This document shows, one piece after another, positions 56,703 to 64,000 of a stretch of 64,000 nucleotides of DNA. Source of the stretch: a virus; IMG/VR virus record IMGVR_UViG_3300049484_000177, positions 1 to 64,000 of that record; one strand, 5' to 3'. The notes under the pieces were generated by a model. The model was not told where the DNA came from. It ran no database searches and saw only the letters and a list, made by a program, of their open reading frames with translations. Each line of letters opens with the position of its first letter. The first letter of the stretch is position 1. The translations under genes and the position numbers were made by a program.

Positions 56703-57494
56703 ATGAGTACATGGCTAGTTCTAGATAGCTCTTATCTCGTGTATCGTGCTGCCTATGCCATGAGAGATGCTGGCGATCCTGTCTACGGGTTCCTAGCTAC
56801 TGTAATGTCGCTCAGGGAACGGTTCGACACGGACAACTTCGTGTTCGCATTCGACCGGGGTAAGCTGAAACGCACTGAGATACTACCTACATACAAAGAC
56901 AGACCACCGAGGAGTCCAGACCACGAGGAAGAGCATAAGTTGGCCAAACAAACAATGGAGCAGCTACGTCGTAAGCTGCTACCATTCTTTGGGTTCAAGA
57001 ACATCTTGTCTCAACCCGGTTATGAGGCGGACGACGTTATTGCTAGTGTGGTTATCAACAGCCTACCGGAAGGTGATGATGCAGTTATAGTTTCTACTGA
57101 CAACGATTTACTGCAACTACTAAGTACTGATCGGGTGGTGATATACAATCCCAATAAGGAACTTGTGTATAATGAGGCTAAGTTCTCGGAAGAGTGGTAT
57201 GGTCTGCAACCAGGAGATTGGGCACTGGTGAAAGCAATCGCGGGATGCCGATCGGACAACGTTCCAGGTATACGAGGTATTGGAGAAACTACAGCAGCTA
57301 AGTTCGTAGCTGGTCAACTGCCGTGGCATAGCAGTGGTTATGAGAAGATCAAATCAACCAAGAAGTCAGTCTTCGAAGAAAGACTCAAGCTAGTCAAACT
57401 TCCGTATGAGGGAACACAGACATTCACACTAGCTGAGGATGATAATGTGGATTGGAGGAGGGTGAGGACTTATGCTCCGAAGTCAGATGACTAA
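56703..57494 (+). CDS. 5'-3' flap exonuclease
   Basis: 263 residues. L-V-L-D-S-S-Y-L, F-A-F-D-R-G, E-A-D-D-V-I, S-T-D-N-D-L-L-Q and G-I-R-G-I-G-E-T-T-A-A-K (helix-hairpin-helix) are the 5' nuclease motifs of T4 RNase H and PolA N-domains. It removes RNA primers and flaps, complementing the polymerase that lacks this domain. Confidence 0.85.
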   Translation: MSTWLVLDSSYLVYRAAYAMRDAGDPVYGFLATVMSLRERFDTDNFVFAFDRGKLKRTEILPTYKDRPPRSPDHEEEHKLAKQTMEQLRRKLLPFFGFKNILSQPGYEADDVIASVVINSLPEGDDAVIVSTDNDLLQLLSTDRVVIYNPNKELVYNEAKFSEEWYGLQPGDWALVKAIAGCRSDNVPGIRGIGETTAAKFVAGQLPWHSSGYEKIKSTKKSVFEERLKLVKLPYEGTQTFTLAEDDNVDWRRVRTYAPKSDD

Positions 57495-58017
57495 ATTCAT
57501 AGGCATCGACCCTGGCACGCACGGAGGCATAGCCGTTATCGATCTAAGTGGTCAGGTAGAGTACCTTCGTAAGATGCCAGAGACAGAAGTAGATATATGG
57601 CAATTGATAGATGAGATTTCAATGGAGGCGTCACGCGCGGCTATTGAGAAGGTGCATTCCAGACCAGTATTCACACCAGGTAAACCATGCCCATTATGTC
57701 ACCGCCCACCCAACTTCAATCCAGGAATGAAATCGTCGTTCGCCTTTGGCCAAAACTACGGCTTCCTTCGTGCGTGCCTAACTGCGACAGAGGTCCGATT
57801 CCAAACCGTAGATCCGAAGATATGGCAGAGGGACGTTGGCATTATACCCAAGCAAAAGGGCGAAACAAACACTCACTGGAAGAACAGACTCAAGGCTCAT
57901 GCACAGCAGCTTTTCCCTCATGTGAACATAACCTTAGCAACGGCAGATGCGCTTCTTATAGCAGAGTTTTGCAGGATGCATTATAATGTCACAACCAGCA
58001 GAAAACAAAATCATTGA
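57487..58017 (+). CDS. RuvC-like Holliday junction resolvase
   Basis: 176 residues. F-I-G-I-D-P-G-T-H-G-G (D8), E-K-V-H at about 60 and late T-A-D-A-L-L-I-A match RuvC/RNase H-fold resolvases. An inserted CPLC zinc-like pair lies at about 69-72. It resolves branched phage DNA. The start ATG 57487 overlaps the upstream stop (ATGACTAA). Confidence 0.8.
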   Translation: MTKFIGIDPGTHGGIAVIDLSGQVEYLRKMPETEVDIWQLIDEISMEASRAAIEKVHSRPVFTPGKPCPLCHRPPNFNPGMKSSFAFGQNYGFLRACLTATEVRFQTVDPKIWQRDVGIIPKQKGETNTHWKNRLKAHAQQLFPHVNITLATADALLIAEFCRMHYNVTTSRKQNH

Positions 58018-58264
58018 GGTAGTTGAGAATCTAGTTAACTGCACCACCCTATCTAACGCTAGGGATTTTGTAGGGCGGCCAATAAAGCTAGTTCGCGGTA
58101 TGTATACTGGGTACACTGGCACCATTAGTCATACATTCCTCGCTGACGTTTCTAACGACGAACGGTTGGGTAGGGGTGTCTATCATACCGTGAAACTGGA
58201 TGACTTCCCAATAGTATTGTTTGGCATAACGTGGCTTGACTATCTCAGGGTAGGTAAATGGTAG
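57986..58264 (+). CDS. Hypothetical KOW-like protein
   Basis: 92 residues, including V-G-R-P-I-K-L-V-R-G-M-Y-T-G-Y-T-G-T-I, which is like a KOW or SH3 strand-loop-strand. It overlaps RuvC by 32 bases. Function unknown. Confidence 0.5.
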   Translation: MSQPAENKIIEVVENLVNCTTLSNARDFVGRPIKLVRGMYTGYTGTISHTFLADVSNDERLGRGVYHTVKLDDFPIVLFGITWLDYLRVGKW

Positions 58265-58461
58265 ACTCGAAAAACAAGACTCTGCTATGGCCTCACTGTC
58301 CTGTTTGTGGAATACCGATGTCAGAGTGGTTTACTTGGGGAGGTAAGATGTACTGCTACCCATGTGGTCCACTTAGCCCGAAACGAGGAAAGGTCATTAC
58401 GGAAGATCAAGCAGATTGGAAGGATAGATGTGATGGTAGACTGGAAGAAACTATCTCGTAA
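58258..58461 (+). CDS. Small zinc-ribbon protein
   Basis: 67 residues with C-P-V-C-G-I-P-M and C-Y-P-C-G-P-L, a four-Cys ribbon. It overlaps the next gene by 29 bases. Role unknown. Confidence 0.55.
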   Translation: MVDSKNKTLLWPHCPVCGIPMSEWFTWGGKMYCYPCGPLSPKRGKVITEDQADWKDRCDGRLEETIS

Positions 58462-58840
58462 CATGGACGTTCGGGTCAAAGCAGAGGAGATCAAGAAGCT
58501 CATCGACGAGATGTTTGATGAGGAGAAATTCACCGACGAAGAGAAGCAACGGGCTTGGGGTGTTATACTCAATGAGGTATTCGACCGGGACGATGCAGAT
58601 GAGAAGATGTCGGTTGCTCCTATGTCTTACAATGAGGCAAGGAGGTGGTATCATAATCACATCCTGACCTTTGGAAAGCACAAGGACAAGAAGATAGAAG
58701 ATGTCCCATTTGAATACCTCTCTTGGTTAGCCTGGCAACCTGATTTTCGTAGGGATCTAAATAGATTCCTAGCATCGGAATTCGTCAAGACGCAGCAATA
58801 TCTCAAGGGATCGAAGTCTGTCGAGGAAGATAGTGATTGA
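58433..58840 (+). CDS. DUF3820-like protein
   Basis: 135 residues from ATG 58433 (AAGGA eight bases upstream). I-L-T-F-G-K-H-K-D-K-K-I-E-D-V-P-F-E-Y-L is the DUF3820 signature, found near exonuclease domains in phages and bacteria. Function unknown. Confidence 0.65.
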   Translation: MVDWKKLSRNMDVRVKAEEIKKLIDEMFDEEKFTDEEKQRAWGVILNEVFDRDDADEKMSVAPMSYNEARRWYHNHILTFGKHKDKKIEDVPFEYLSWLAWQPDFRRDLNRFLASEFVKTQQYLKGSKSVEEDSD

Positions 58841-59741
58841 CTCCATTTCGTTGCAGAATTTCCAGACTCATCGTCGATTGCATATCGACCTAGACCCGCA
58901 CATAACAATTGTCGTGGGTCCTAGTGACGTCGGTAAGTCTTCTATCATCCGAGCCCTTAACTACGTTGCCTTCAATTCACCGTCTGGAGATGCCTTCATT
59001 AGAGATGGATCAAAGGGCTGTACTGTAACCATCAGAACTAACGGTCATGTAGTAAAGAGGCGTAGGGGCAAGCAAGTAAACCACTACGAAATAGACGGGC
59101 GTAAGCTAGAGGCCCTTCGCAAGGGTGAGGTTCCCGATGACGTACTAAATGCCTTGCAGCTAGACGAACTGAACATCCAGCATCAGCACGATGCTCCTCT
59201 ATGGTTATCCGAAAGTGCTGGGCAGGTAGCAAAGAATCTCAACGAGATAGTCAACCTGGATCTCATCGACCGTGTACTCACCAGGCTCAGCAGAGCAACC
59301 CGGCAAGTGTCTAGTGAGCTGACTGTTTGTGAGAATCGTCTACTAGCTGCCAAATCTACTGCTAAGGAACTCGAATGGGTTGAACAGGCTATAGCTGACT
59401 ATGAAGCTGTAGAGAGGGCAGAAGCTAAGATACAGGAAGCCCAACAAGAACATACTCAGTTACTCACTATCGTCCAGTCATTAGAAAAGCAGGAAGAAAA
59501 GATAACCAGGCTTGAAGGTATCGTTGAGCCTGCTCAAAAGGACTTAGATGATCTGCAAGAGACGAATAAGCAATGGAATGAACTACAGGATTCAGCCGAG
59601 TCCTTGAGGAATCTGCTACTACAAATAGGACGACTAGAAGGTCAGATGTATGAAGCGGATCGTCAGGGTTCTCTTGTAGACAAGCAACTCAAATCAGTGA
59701 AGACATGCCCTCTATGCCAGCGACCAATAGGGAAGCAATAA
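58833..59741 (+). CDS. SbcC/Rad50-like half protein ending at a zinc hook
   Basis: 302 residues from GTG 58833. N-terminal ABC ATPase with Walker A G-P-S-D-V-G-K-S (29-36), then a heptad coiled coil (about 165-280) and a terminal C-P-L-C (292-295), the zinc hook. The other half (returning coiled coil, signature, Walker B) is missing. Full SbcC folds back through the hook; here a half may dimerise across the hook. SbcD-like partner two genes on. Confidence 0.75.
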   Translation: MIDSISLQNFQTHRRLHIDLDPHITIVVGPSDVGKSSIIRALNYVAFNSPSGDAFIRDGSKGCTVTIRTNGHVVKRRRGKQVNHYEIDGRKLEALRKGEVPDDVLNALQLDELNIQHQHDAPLWLSESAGQVAKNLNEIVNLDLIDRVLTRLSRATRQVSSELTVCENRLLAAKSTAKELEWVEQAIADYEAVERAEAKIQEAQQEHTQLLTIVQSLEKQEEKITRLEGIVEPAQKDLDDLQETNKQWNELQDSAESLRNLLLQIGRLEGQMYEADRQGSLVDKQLKSVKTCPLCQRPIGKQ

Positions 59742-60041
59742 ATGAACGCTGAACAGAACCTCATTGAGAACCTCATTCCTCCCCTTGGAGTCTACGGCTA
59801 TTGGTTGATTTTGTACGGGATGTTATTGGACAAAAACGATCCTGAAGTTCGTCGCATCATGGCTGTATATGAAATGTATTACAGGTCACCTGATAGTCCA
59901 ACGGCTGGGATGTTGATGGGAGCTATCGACGTCTATGTTAGGAATCATCCTGACCAGTCTATACCAGCATCGATGGATGAAGGGGAACGACGCCTCAAAC
60001 TACGCAACCAACCAACAGTCGATAAAAAGCTGATAGTCTGA
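59742..60041 (+). CDS. Hypothetical protein
   Basis: 99 residues, beginning one base past the SbcC-like stop. Helical with G-Y-W-L-I-L-Y-G-M-L-L and a Tyr-rich M-Y-Y. Unassigned. Confidence 0.5.
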   Translation: MNAEQNLIENLIPPLGVYGYWLILYGMLLDKNDPEVRRIMAVYEMYYRSPDSPTAGMLMGAIDVYVRNHPDQSIPASMDEGERRLKLRNQPTVDKKLIV

Positions 60042-60053
60042 AAGGGACTAACC

Positions 60054-60338
60054 ATGACTAGCAAAGCGCCCCAACAGCCTCCCGATAAACCGAGTCGTCC
60101 ATCGATTCCACCACCTCTACCACCGAGAAAGCCACCAACCCTCGAACAAGCTGGTGTAAACAAAATGGATGAACTCAGAAGGGAGATTCTACTAACAGGA
60201 GTTCGTTGGACCAATAACATCTTGGTGGAGATTTTGTCTAAGCATGCTAGAGCTGTAAGTAATGAGGGGGCTGACTCTCTAGCCAAAGCTATTCAATATC
60301 TAGCAGAAGCAGAGAGAGCCTTTAGAAGAAACAAATGA
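60054..60338 (+). CDS. Proline-rich helical protein
   Basis: 94 residues: a Pro-rich N-terminus (about 7-29) and a helical C-terminus with I-Q-Y-L-A-E-A-E-R-A-F-R-R-N-K. It overlaps the phosphoesterase start (ATGA). Possibly an adaptor between SbcC- and SbcD-like proteins, by position only. Confidence 0.45.
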   Translation: MTSKAPQQPPDKPSRPSIPPPLPPRKPPTLEQAGVNKMDELRREILLTGVRWTNNILVEILSKHARAVSNEGADSLAKAIQYLAEAERAFRRNK

Positions 60339-61252
60339 ACCCCAAACCAATAGCCATCTTTTGCTCCGACATTCATTTGTCGGTCAAACCACCGGCTCTA
60401 CGTTTCAATGAGCCAGATTGGTATGAGGCTATGGAACGTCCCATCAAGGAGCTATGCAAACTACAAAGCAAATTGAAGGTCCCTATACTTTGTTGTGGTG
60501 ACGTATTTGATCATTGGCGGAGTCCTCCTGAACTTGTTAACTTCGCTATACAGACATTACCCAAGATGTATGCTATACCTGGACAACACGATCTACCAAA
60601 TCACAGCTACGAAGACATAGAGAGATCGGCCTATTGGACGTTGACCGAGGCAGATATAGTTCGACACATTGAACCTGGCAAGCCAGTTAGACTAGAAGAC
60701 GAAGGGTTAGAATTGTGGGGCTTCCCGTGGGGCTTTAATCCAGAACCTTGTCTATCTGATTGGACACGACGAGGAGAGTCGTCTCTGAAAATAGCCATCG
60801 TTCATCAATACTGTTGGTCTGGCAAACATAAGTACCCCACAGCCCCAGAACAAAATAACGTCCGGTCGTTCAAGCTGACTGGTTACGATGCTGTAGCTTT
60901 CGGTGATAACCACGATGGATTCATTAGAGGTCGTATATGTAATTGTGGGTCTATGATGCGTAGGCATTCACCTGACTTACAACGGCATCCATTCCTATCT
61001 GTCCTTATGAGTGATATGTCATTCAAGCAACATATCCTCGATACCAGTAATGACGTCTACTCTACTGATTCCGAAGATGAAGTAGCAGAAGTAGGTTCGA
61101 TAGACATTGCCAGTTTCACGGATGGTCTGTTAGAATTGAAAGATGCCAGGGACCTGGACTTCGGGAAGGTGTTACAACGTTACTGTCAGAAGATGAAGGT
61201 GAGTAGTAGGGTCATAAGCATAATCAATCAAGCCGTGGATAGTGAACGATGA
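60335..61252 (+). CDS. SbcD/Mre11-like metallophosphoesterase
   Basis: 305 residues. S-D-I-H (D12, H14), G-D-V-F-D-H-W, G-Q-H-D-L and G-D-N-H-D-G hold the dimetal ligands of calcineurin-type nucleases. It would process DNA ends with the SbcC-like ATPase. The C-terminal 100 residues are less conserved. Overlaps the next gene. Confidence 0.8.
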   Translation: MNPKPIAIFCSDIHLSVKPPALRFNEPDWYEAMERPIKELCKLQSKLKVPILCCGDVFDHWRSPPELVNFAIQTLPKMYAIPGQHDLPNHSYEDIERSAYWTLTEADIVRHIEPGKPVRLEDEGLELWGFPWGFNPEPCLSDWTRRGESSLKIAIVHQYCWSGKHKYPTAPEQNNVRSFKLTGYDAVAFGDNHDGFIRGRICNCGSMMRRHSPDLQRHPFLSVLMSDMSFKQHILDTSNDVYSTDSEDEVAEVGSIDIASFTDGLLELKDARDLDFGKVLQRYCQKMKVSSRVISIINQAVDSER

Positions 61253-61494
61253 TCACTGCCAAAGAATTCCTCAAGCTAAAGGATCAGCTAGAGAAACTCA
61301 AGGAGGAGTACCACCAAGCTCAAGGGGCTAGAGACAATCTACTAGCTAGACTGCAATCAGATCACCAATGTAACTCAACGGAAGAAGGTCAAAAGAAGCT
61401 CATGGAACTAGAGGAGCAAATACGGCATCTCTCAAAGAGCAGGGATTCAAAACTGTCCAGGTTTGAAAAGAAGTGGTCAAGTAAATTGAAGTAG
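61249..61494 (+). CDS. Coiled-coil protein
   Basis: 81 residues, heptad helices throughout (L-K-D-Q-L-E-K-L-K-E-E-Y, then L-M-E-L-E-E-Q-I). May supply the missing coiled-coil partner for the SbcC-like half, purely a positional guess. Confidence 0.5.
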   Translation: MITAKEFLKLKDQLEKLKEEYHQAQGARDNLLARLQSDHQCNSTEEGQKKLMELEEQIRHLSKSRDSKLSRFEKKWSSKLK

Positions 61495-61506
61495 GAGCCC
61501 TAGCAA

Positions 61507-61710
61507 ATGGCTGATGATATAATCACCAAGGATAATCTACGCAACTGGTACTGTCCCCATTGTAAAGAGTGGTTGGCATCGTGTGATGTCTCAGAGGGGC
61601 AAGGTGTATTTAACCAGCATCGCAAACATATAAAGTGTATGATCACAGCCAACGTAGATGTTGAATGGAGAGTATACCCAATCAACCTACAAACCGGTAA
61701 AGCGTTTTGA
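61507..61710 (+). CDS. Small zinc-binding protein
   Basis: 67 residues with C-P-H-C, then a Cys and H-R-K-H-I-K-C. A zinc site is likely. Last gene before a composition change at about 61.7 kb. Confidence 0.5.
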   Translation: MADDIITKDNLRNWYCPHCKEWLASCDVSEGQGVFNQHRKHIKCMITANVDVEWRVYPINLQTGKAF

Positions 61711-61748
61711 GTGTTCTGTTAGTGTTCCAACCCTAGAGGAGTCGTGGC

Positions 61749-62246
61749 ATGATGAGAACATTTGTGTTTGTGGTGGCGGCGTTTCTGCCGTCGGTAGCGT
61801 TCTGTCAGTCTGTAGGCGAAACCTACTCGCGGAGTGCAGCCTACCAAGCCCAACAACGAGCCAGTGATTCCGCTGGAAACGCTCTCCAGTGTAGGCTGAA
61901 GGCGGAGCAGTGGCGGGATTTAGCGGTTCCACCATTTCGGGCGATTGGTGACCTCATTATGTCGGAGGGCGACCAGCTTGTGGATGACGGAGACAACGAG
62001 CGGTCGATGGGAGGTCCAGCGTGTGCGAGTGGTGAGGCGTTCTGGGCGTTAGAGATGTACTCGGATGCAGTACCGCCCTTCAATGAGGCCACACTGGACT
62101 ATGTTGCTGCCGAGGTCGATTACGACTGCGCCGCCGCCAAATACGTCGAGGCGGCTAGGGTATACAGGTCGGTTGCCCTATTCCTGATGGCGGTGGGTAT
62201 GGAGACCGACGAAGTGGGGGTGATATTACCGGCGTGTGCGTGGTGA
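61749..62246 (+). CDS. Secreted Cys-containing protein
   Basis: 165 residues. Signal peptide M-M-R-T-F-V-F-V-V-A-A-F-L-P-S-V-A-F-C, cleavage near 19-20 (the Cys could also be a lipobox, though spacing differs). The mature part is helical and Ala-rich with several Cys. GAGGAG precedes ATG 61749. GC-rich codons unlike the genes before it; possibly acquired. Function unknown. Confidence 0.6.
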   Translation: MMRTFVFVVAAFLPSVAFCQSVGETYSRSAAYQAQQRASDSAGNALQCRLKAEQWRDLAVPPFRAIGDLIMSEGDQLVDDGDNERSMGGPACASGEAFWALEMYSDAVPPFNEATLDYVAAEVDYDCAAAKYVEAARVYRSVALFLMAVGMETDEVGVILPACAW

Positions 62247-62269
62247 ACAATGAAAGCAACGAGGTCAGT

Positions 62270-62719
62270 ATGTCCTGGCAATGTGTGTTGCTGCTAGTTG
62301 GTGCCGCAATCTGGCTAAGTTTCTTGGCTGGATGGTACGTGCGAGACAGTCGAACAATGGGAGAGACGACAATGCCGGATGAAGTTCTGACCGTGGGCGA
62401 TCTGGTTGTTGGTATGAATGTGACGGTGCTGGAGTGGGGGCCCCTTACTCAAATTGTCGATGATGTTTCTGTCGTGACTCAGAGTCGCGGTTTATGTGGC
62501 GATGTGTTGGTGGTCAAGGCAATAGACCTGCCGTACATCGTGGTGGAGGAACAAAAGTATTTCGGACGGATTTCCTTGGACACCAGGAAAGCGACGCTGA
62601 TGAAGCTCACCGACGAGTACATGGCGGCCCTGAAACCTGACCAGCCCGCGAAGCGAATGAAACTCACTGATGAGCCTATTTCGCTGGGACCAGAATTGGA
62701 GATGGAATCAACCCCATGA
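62270..62719 (+). CDS. Membrane-anchored protein
   Basis: 149 residues from ATG 62270 (GAGG six bases upstream). One N-terminal transmembrane helix (V-L-L-L-V-G-A-A-I-W-L-S-F-L-A-G-W) with a short cytoplasmic tip, then a soluble beta-rich part. A short repeat M-K-L-T-D-E recurs at about 110 and 134. Unknown. Confidence 0.5.
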   Translation: MSWQCVLLLVGAAIWLSFLAGWYVRDSRTMGETTMPDEVLTVGDLVVGMNVTVLEWGPLTQIVDDVSVVTQSRGLCGDVLVVKAIDLPYIVVEEQKYFGRISLDTRKATLMKLTDEYMAALKPDQPAKRMKLTDEPISLGPELEMESTP

Positions 62720-62853
62720 CGTTCACCATCAACACACTCTCTGTCCGCGAGGTCCAGCCAGACGGCACGCTGGGGACAGAGTTGCTGGAGTCACCCAGAG
62801 AAGAAGACTTCTGGAAGTGGATCGAACCCGACGAGGAGCAAAGCAATGGCTGA
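62716..62853 (+). CDS. Small hypothetical protein
   Basis: 45 residues between ATGA junctions: M-T-F-T-I-N-T-L-S-V-R-E-V-Q-P, then acidic. Reading is supported by overlaps with both neighbours. Unknown. Confidence 0.5.
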   Translation: MTFTINTLSVREVQPDGTLGTELLESPREEDFWKWIEPDEEQSNG

Positions 62854-63148
62854 CGAACGAACTCCGGGCCAAGTGGCATATGATGTGTTCATGCGTTATG
62901 TACTGGGTGACCTTTCGGAATTTGCGGTACGGGCGCAAGCAACACCCAAGGTGCGCGAGGCGTGGGAGGTCGCTGCGAGGGCGGTCAGAGACAATCAACG
63001 GGTCGAGTGCCGGGAACTGCTGGAGACAGCCGTGAATGCGTTTGAGAGTGGTCACCAGTCGATAGAGGGAACTACCGTCTGGTGTCACGGACAGGTGACT
63101 CGGGATTGGCTGCAAAGGGCGAAGGAGGTGATGGATGGCAACGAATAG
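62846..63148 (+). CDS. Hypothetical protein
   Basis: 100 residues, helical, with A-Y-D-V-F-M-R-Y-V-L-G and C-H-G-Q near the end. GAGGAG precedes ATG 62846. No family recognised. Confidence 0.5.
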   Translation: MADERTPGQVAYDVFMRYVLGDLSEFAVRAQATPKVREAWEVAARAVRDNQRVECRELLETAVNAFESGHQSIEGTTVWCHGQVTRDWLQRAKEVMDGNE

Positions 63149-63470
63149 TCTACCTGACGGCTGGGAAGCAACGATTGTTGGTCAGCCGTGCATGATGTGC
63201 CGAAGGAAAGATACTGAGATCGAGCAGCTAAGAGAGGAGTTGAAACGCTCAGTCGATAGTCTGAGTATGCTGGACATTGCAGCCCGATCCGATGGGCTGC
63301 TACCGTCCGATTTTAAGGCTGAGATCGAGACGCTGCGAGATGTCATTAGGTTCGCTCTGTCCCACGTCGTTGCGCGAAACGCCGGAACTCTCAACGATCC
63401 GTTTTCCTATCTCTGGCAGAAAGACTGGGATGAGTTTGAGCGAATGGCGAAGGAGGTGACTGGTGAGTGA
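63135..63470 (+). CDS. Hypothetical coiled-coil-containing protein
   Basis: 111 residues with a C-M-M-C-R-R pair, a heptad stretch (I-E-Q-L-R-E-E-L-K-R-S) and an acidic end. GGAGG lies six bases before ATG 63135. Function unknown. Confidence 0.5.
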   Translation: MATNSLPDGWEATIVGQPCMMCRRKDTEIEQLREELKRSVDSLSMLDIAARSDGLLPSDFKAEIETLRDVIRFALSHVVARNAGTLNDPFSYLWQKDWDEFERMAKEVTGE

Positions 63471-63639
63471 ACTGACTTGCCCACACTGCGGAATACCGAT
63501 TGAATCGGAGCGGGACATCATCACGTGCCCACGATGTGGTCGCGAAGGATGCGACGTTGCGAGAGGGTGTATGCCAGCGGGAAGGAATTGCCTATGCCCG
63601 GAATGTGAAGAAGGAGAGGGAGGTGACGAAAATGAGTGA
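63463..63639 (+). CDS. Multiple-zinc-ribbon small protein
   Basis: 58 residues from GTG 63463 (GGAGG six bases upstream). C-P-H-C, C-P-R-C, four spread Cys and C-P-E-C give at least two zinc sites in a very short chain. It overlaps both neighbours. Role unknown; RNA or protein binding is possible. Confidence 0.5.
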   Translation: MSELTCPHCGIPIESERDIITCPRCGREGCDVARGCMPAGRNCLCPECEEGEGGDENE

Positions 63640-64000
63640 GCTAGCGTCGGTATGGTCTCAGAAGTTGGAGATCAGACGACTGAAAAAGAAGCTCGACGAG
63701 TACGAGCAGGCGACACGCGTAGCCTATTTAGAACCCTGCGGCGACGAACGGCATTGTGCGTGCGTACCGCTACTACGAGTCGAGATAGATCGCCTGCGGC
63801 ATGAGAACGAGTATCTGCAGGGTGACGAGTACGGCGCGGCGCTGAAGGTGACCGCAGAGGCTCTTGACACAGAGCGGAAGCGTTTGGATTGGATCTTTGA
63901 GTGGTGCATCATCGATCCTGGAGAGGAGCACTATACGCCAGAAAATCGTGAGCAGATCGACGAGCTGATGGCGACCAGTGGGCCAGACCAGGGGACCGTC
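63632..64000 (+). CDS. Partial coiled-coil protein, runs off the right edge
   Basis: 123 codons visible from ATG 63632, no stop. Heptad-type N-terminal helix (L-K-K-K-L-D-E-Y-E), a Cys cluster H-C-A-C, and a second helix region. GGAGG precedes it. No family recognised. Confidence 0.45.
   Translation, partial: MSELASVWSQKLEIRRLKKKLDEYEQATRVAYLEPCGDERHCACVPLLRVEIDRLRHENEYLQGDEYGAALKVTAEALDTERKRLDWIFEWCIIDPGEEHYTPENREQIDELMATSGPDQGTV

Overview
The window is a piece of a double-stranded DNA tailed-phage genome, or a prophage of that type. It carries terminase, portal, MuF head protein, capsid protease/scaffold, HK97-fold-like capsid protein and a lysis-like cluster, together with a nearly complete phage replication set. 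No rRNA, transposase or ordinary host metabolic operon is visible. The host cannot be read directly. The papain-like peptidase near 4.5 kb, the secreted protein at 4.9-5.7 kb and the Cys-rich small proteins remind me of phage-like genes from Planctomycetes; this is a low-confidence inference.

Layout. Bases 1-30936 are one long leftward (minus-strand) late region. In transcription order: small terminase; large terminase split into two genes around an HNH endonuclease; seven small genes; portal; three large multidomain proteins; small genes; a giant MuF protein; a winged-helix regulator; a DUF2213-type protease with a nested scaffold start; decoration-like protein; major capsid protein; a terminator; connector proteins; a signal-peptide protein, papain-like peptidase, holin-like protein and coiled-coil membrane protein; and a LamG-rich fibre/adhesin. 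The gene order continues off the left edge. A control region at 30937-31143 holds a good leftward promoter and a 10-bp inverted repeat, and it separates this region from the rightward half.

Bases 31144-64000 are rightward. First comes a cluster of small genes with ThyX and a sigma-like protein, ending in a terminator at 35.1 kb. The replication module follows: SNF2-like helicase, primase, winged-helix initiator with an iteron array inside its gene, DnaB-like helicase, sliding clamp, a uracil-DNA glycosylase/exonuclease polypeptide carrying an intein, CsrA, an odd tRNA-Leu-like gene, a Dam-like methylase, family A polymerase, two further methylases, clamp loader, gp32-like SSB, a CAT-anticodon tRNA, RecA, flap nuclease, RuvC, and an SbcC-like half protein with an SbcD-like phosphoesterase. 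A more GC-rich accessory tail (61.7 kb to the right edge) holds small Cys-rich, coiled-coil and signal-peptide proteins.

The most striking feature is at 11.2-26 kb. Five neighbouring proteins (MuF, three cargo-like proteins and the portal) share fourteen copies of a 16-residue motif, consensus N-[VAT]-F-C-x-[TR]-G-x-G-G-G-x-D-P-[ST]-C. Most copies sit at boundaries between domains. The domains between them look like effectors: two HExxH metallopeptidases, three ADP-ribosyltransferase-like domains, three papain-like peptidases, a 2H phosphoesterase, an HD phosphohydrolase, a GNAT acetyltransferase and a topoisomerase IB. Because portal and MuF are capsid proteins, I infer a virion-packaged, motif-tagged effector set that may be processed or docked in the capsid and delivered with the DNA. 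This relates to known polyvalent proteins and MuF toxins, but I do not recognise this motif-based architecture.
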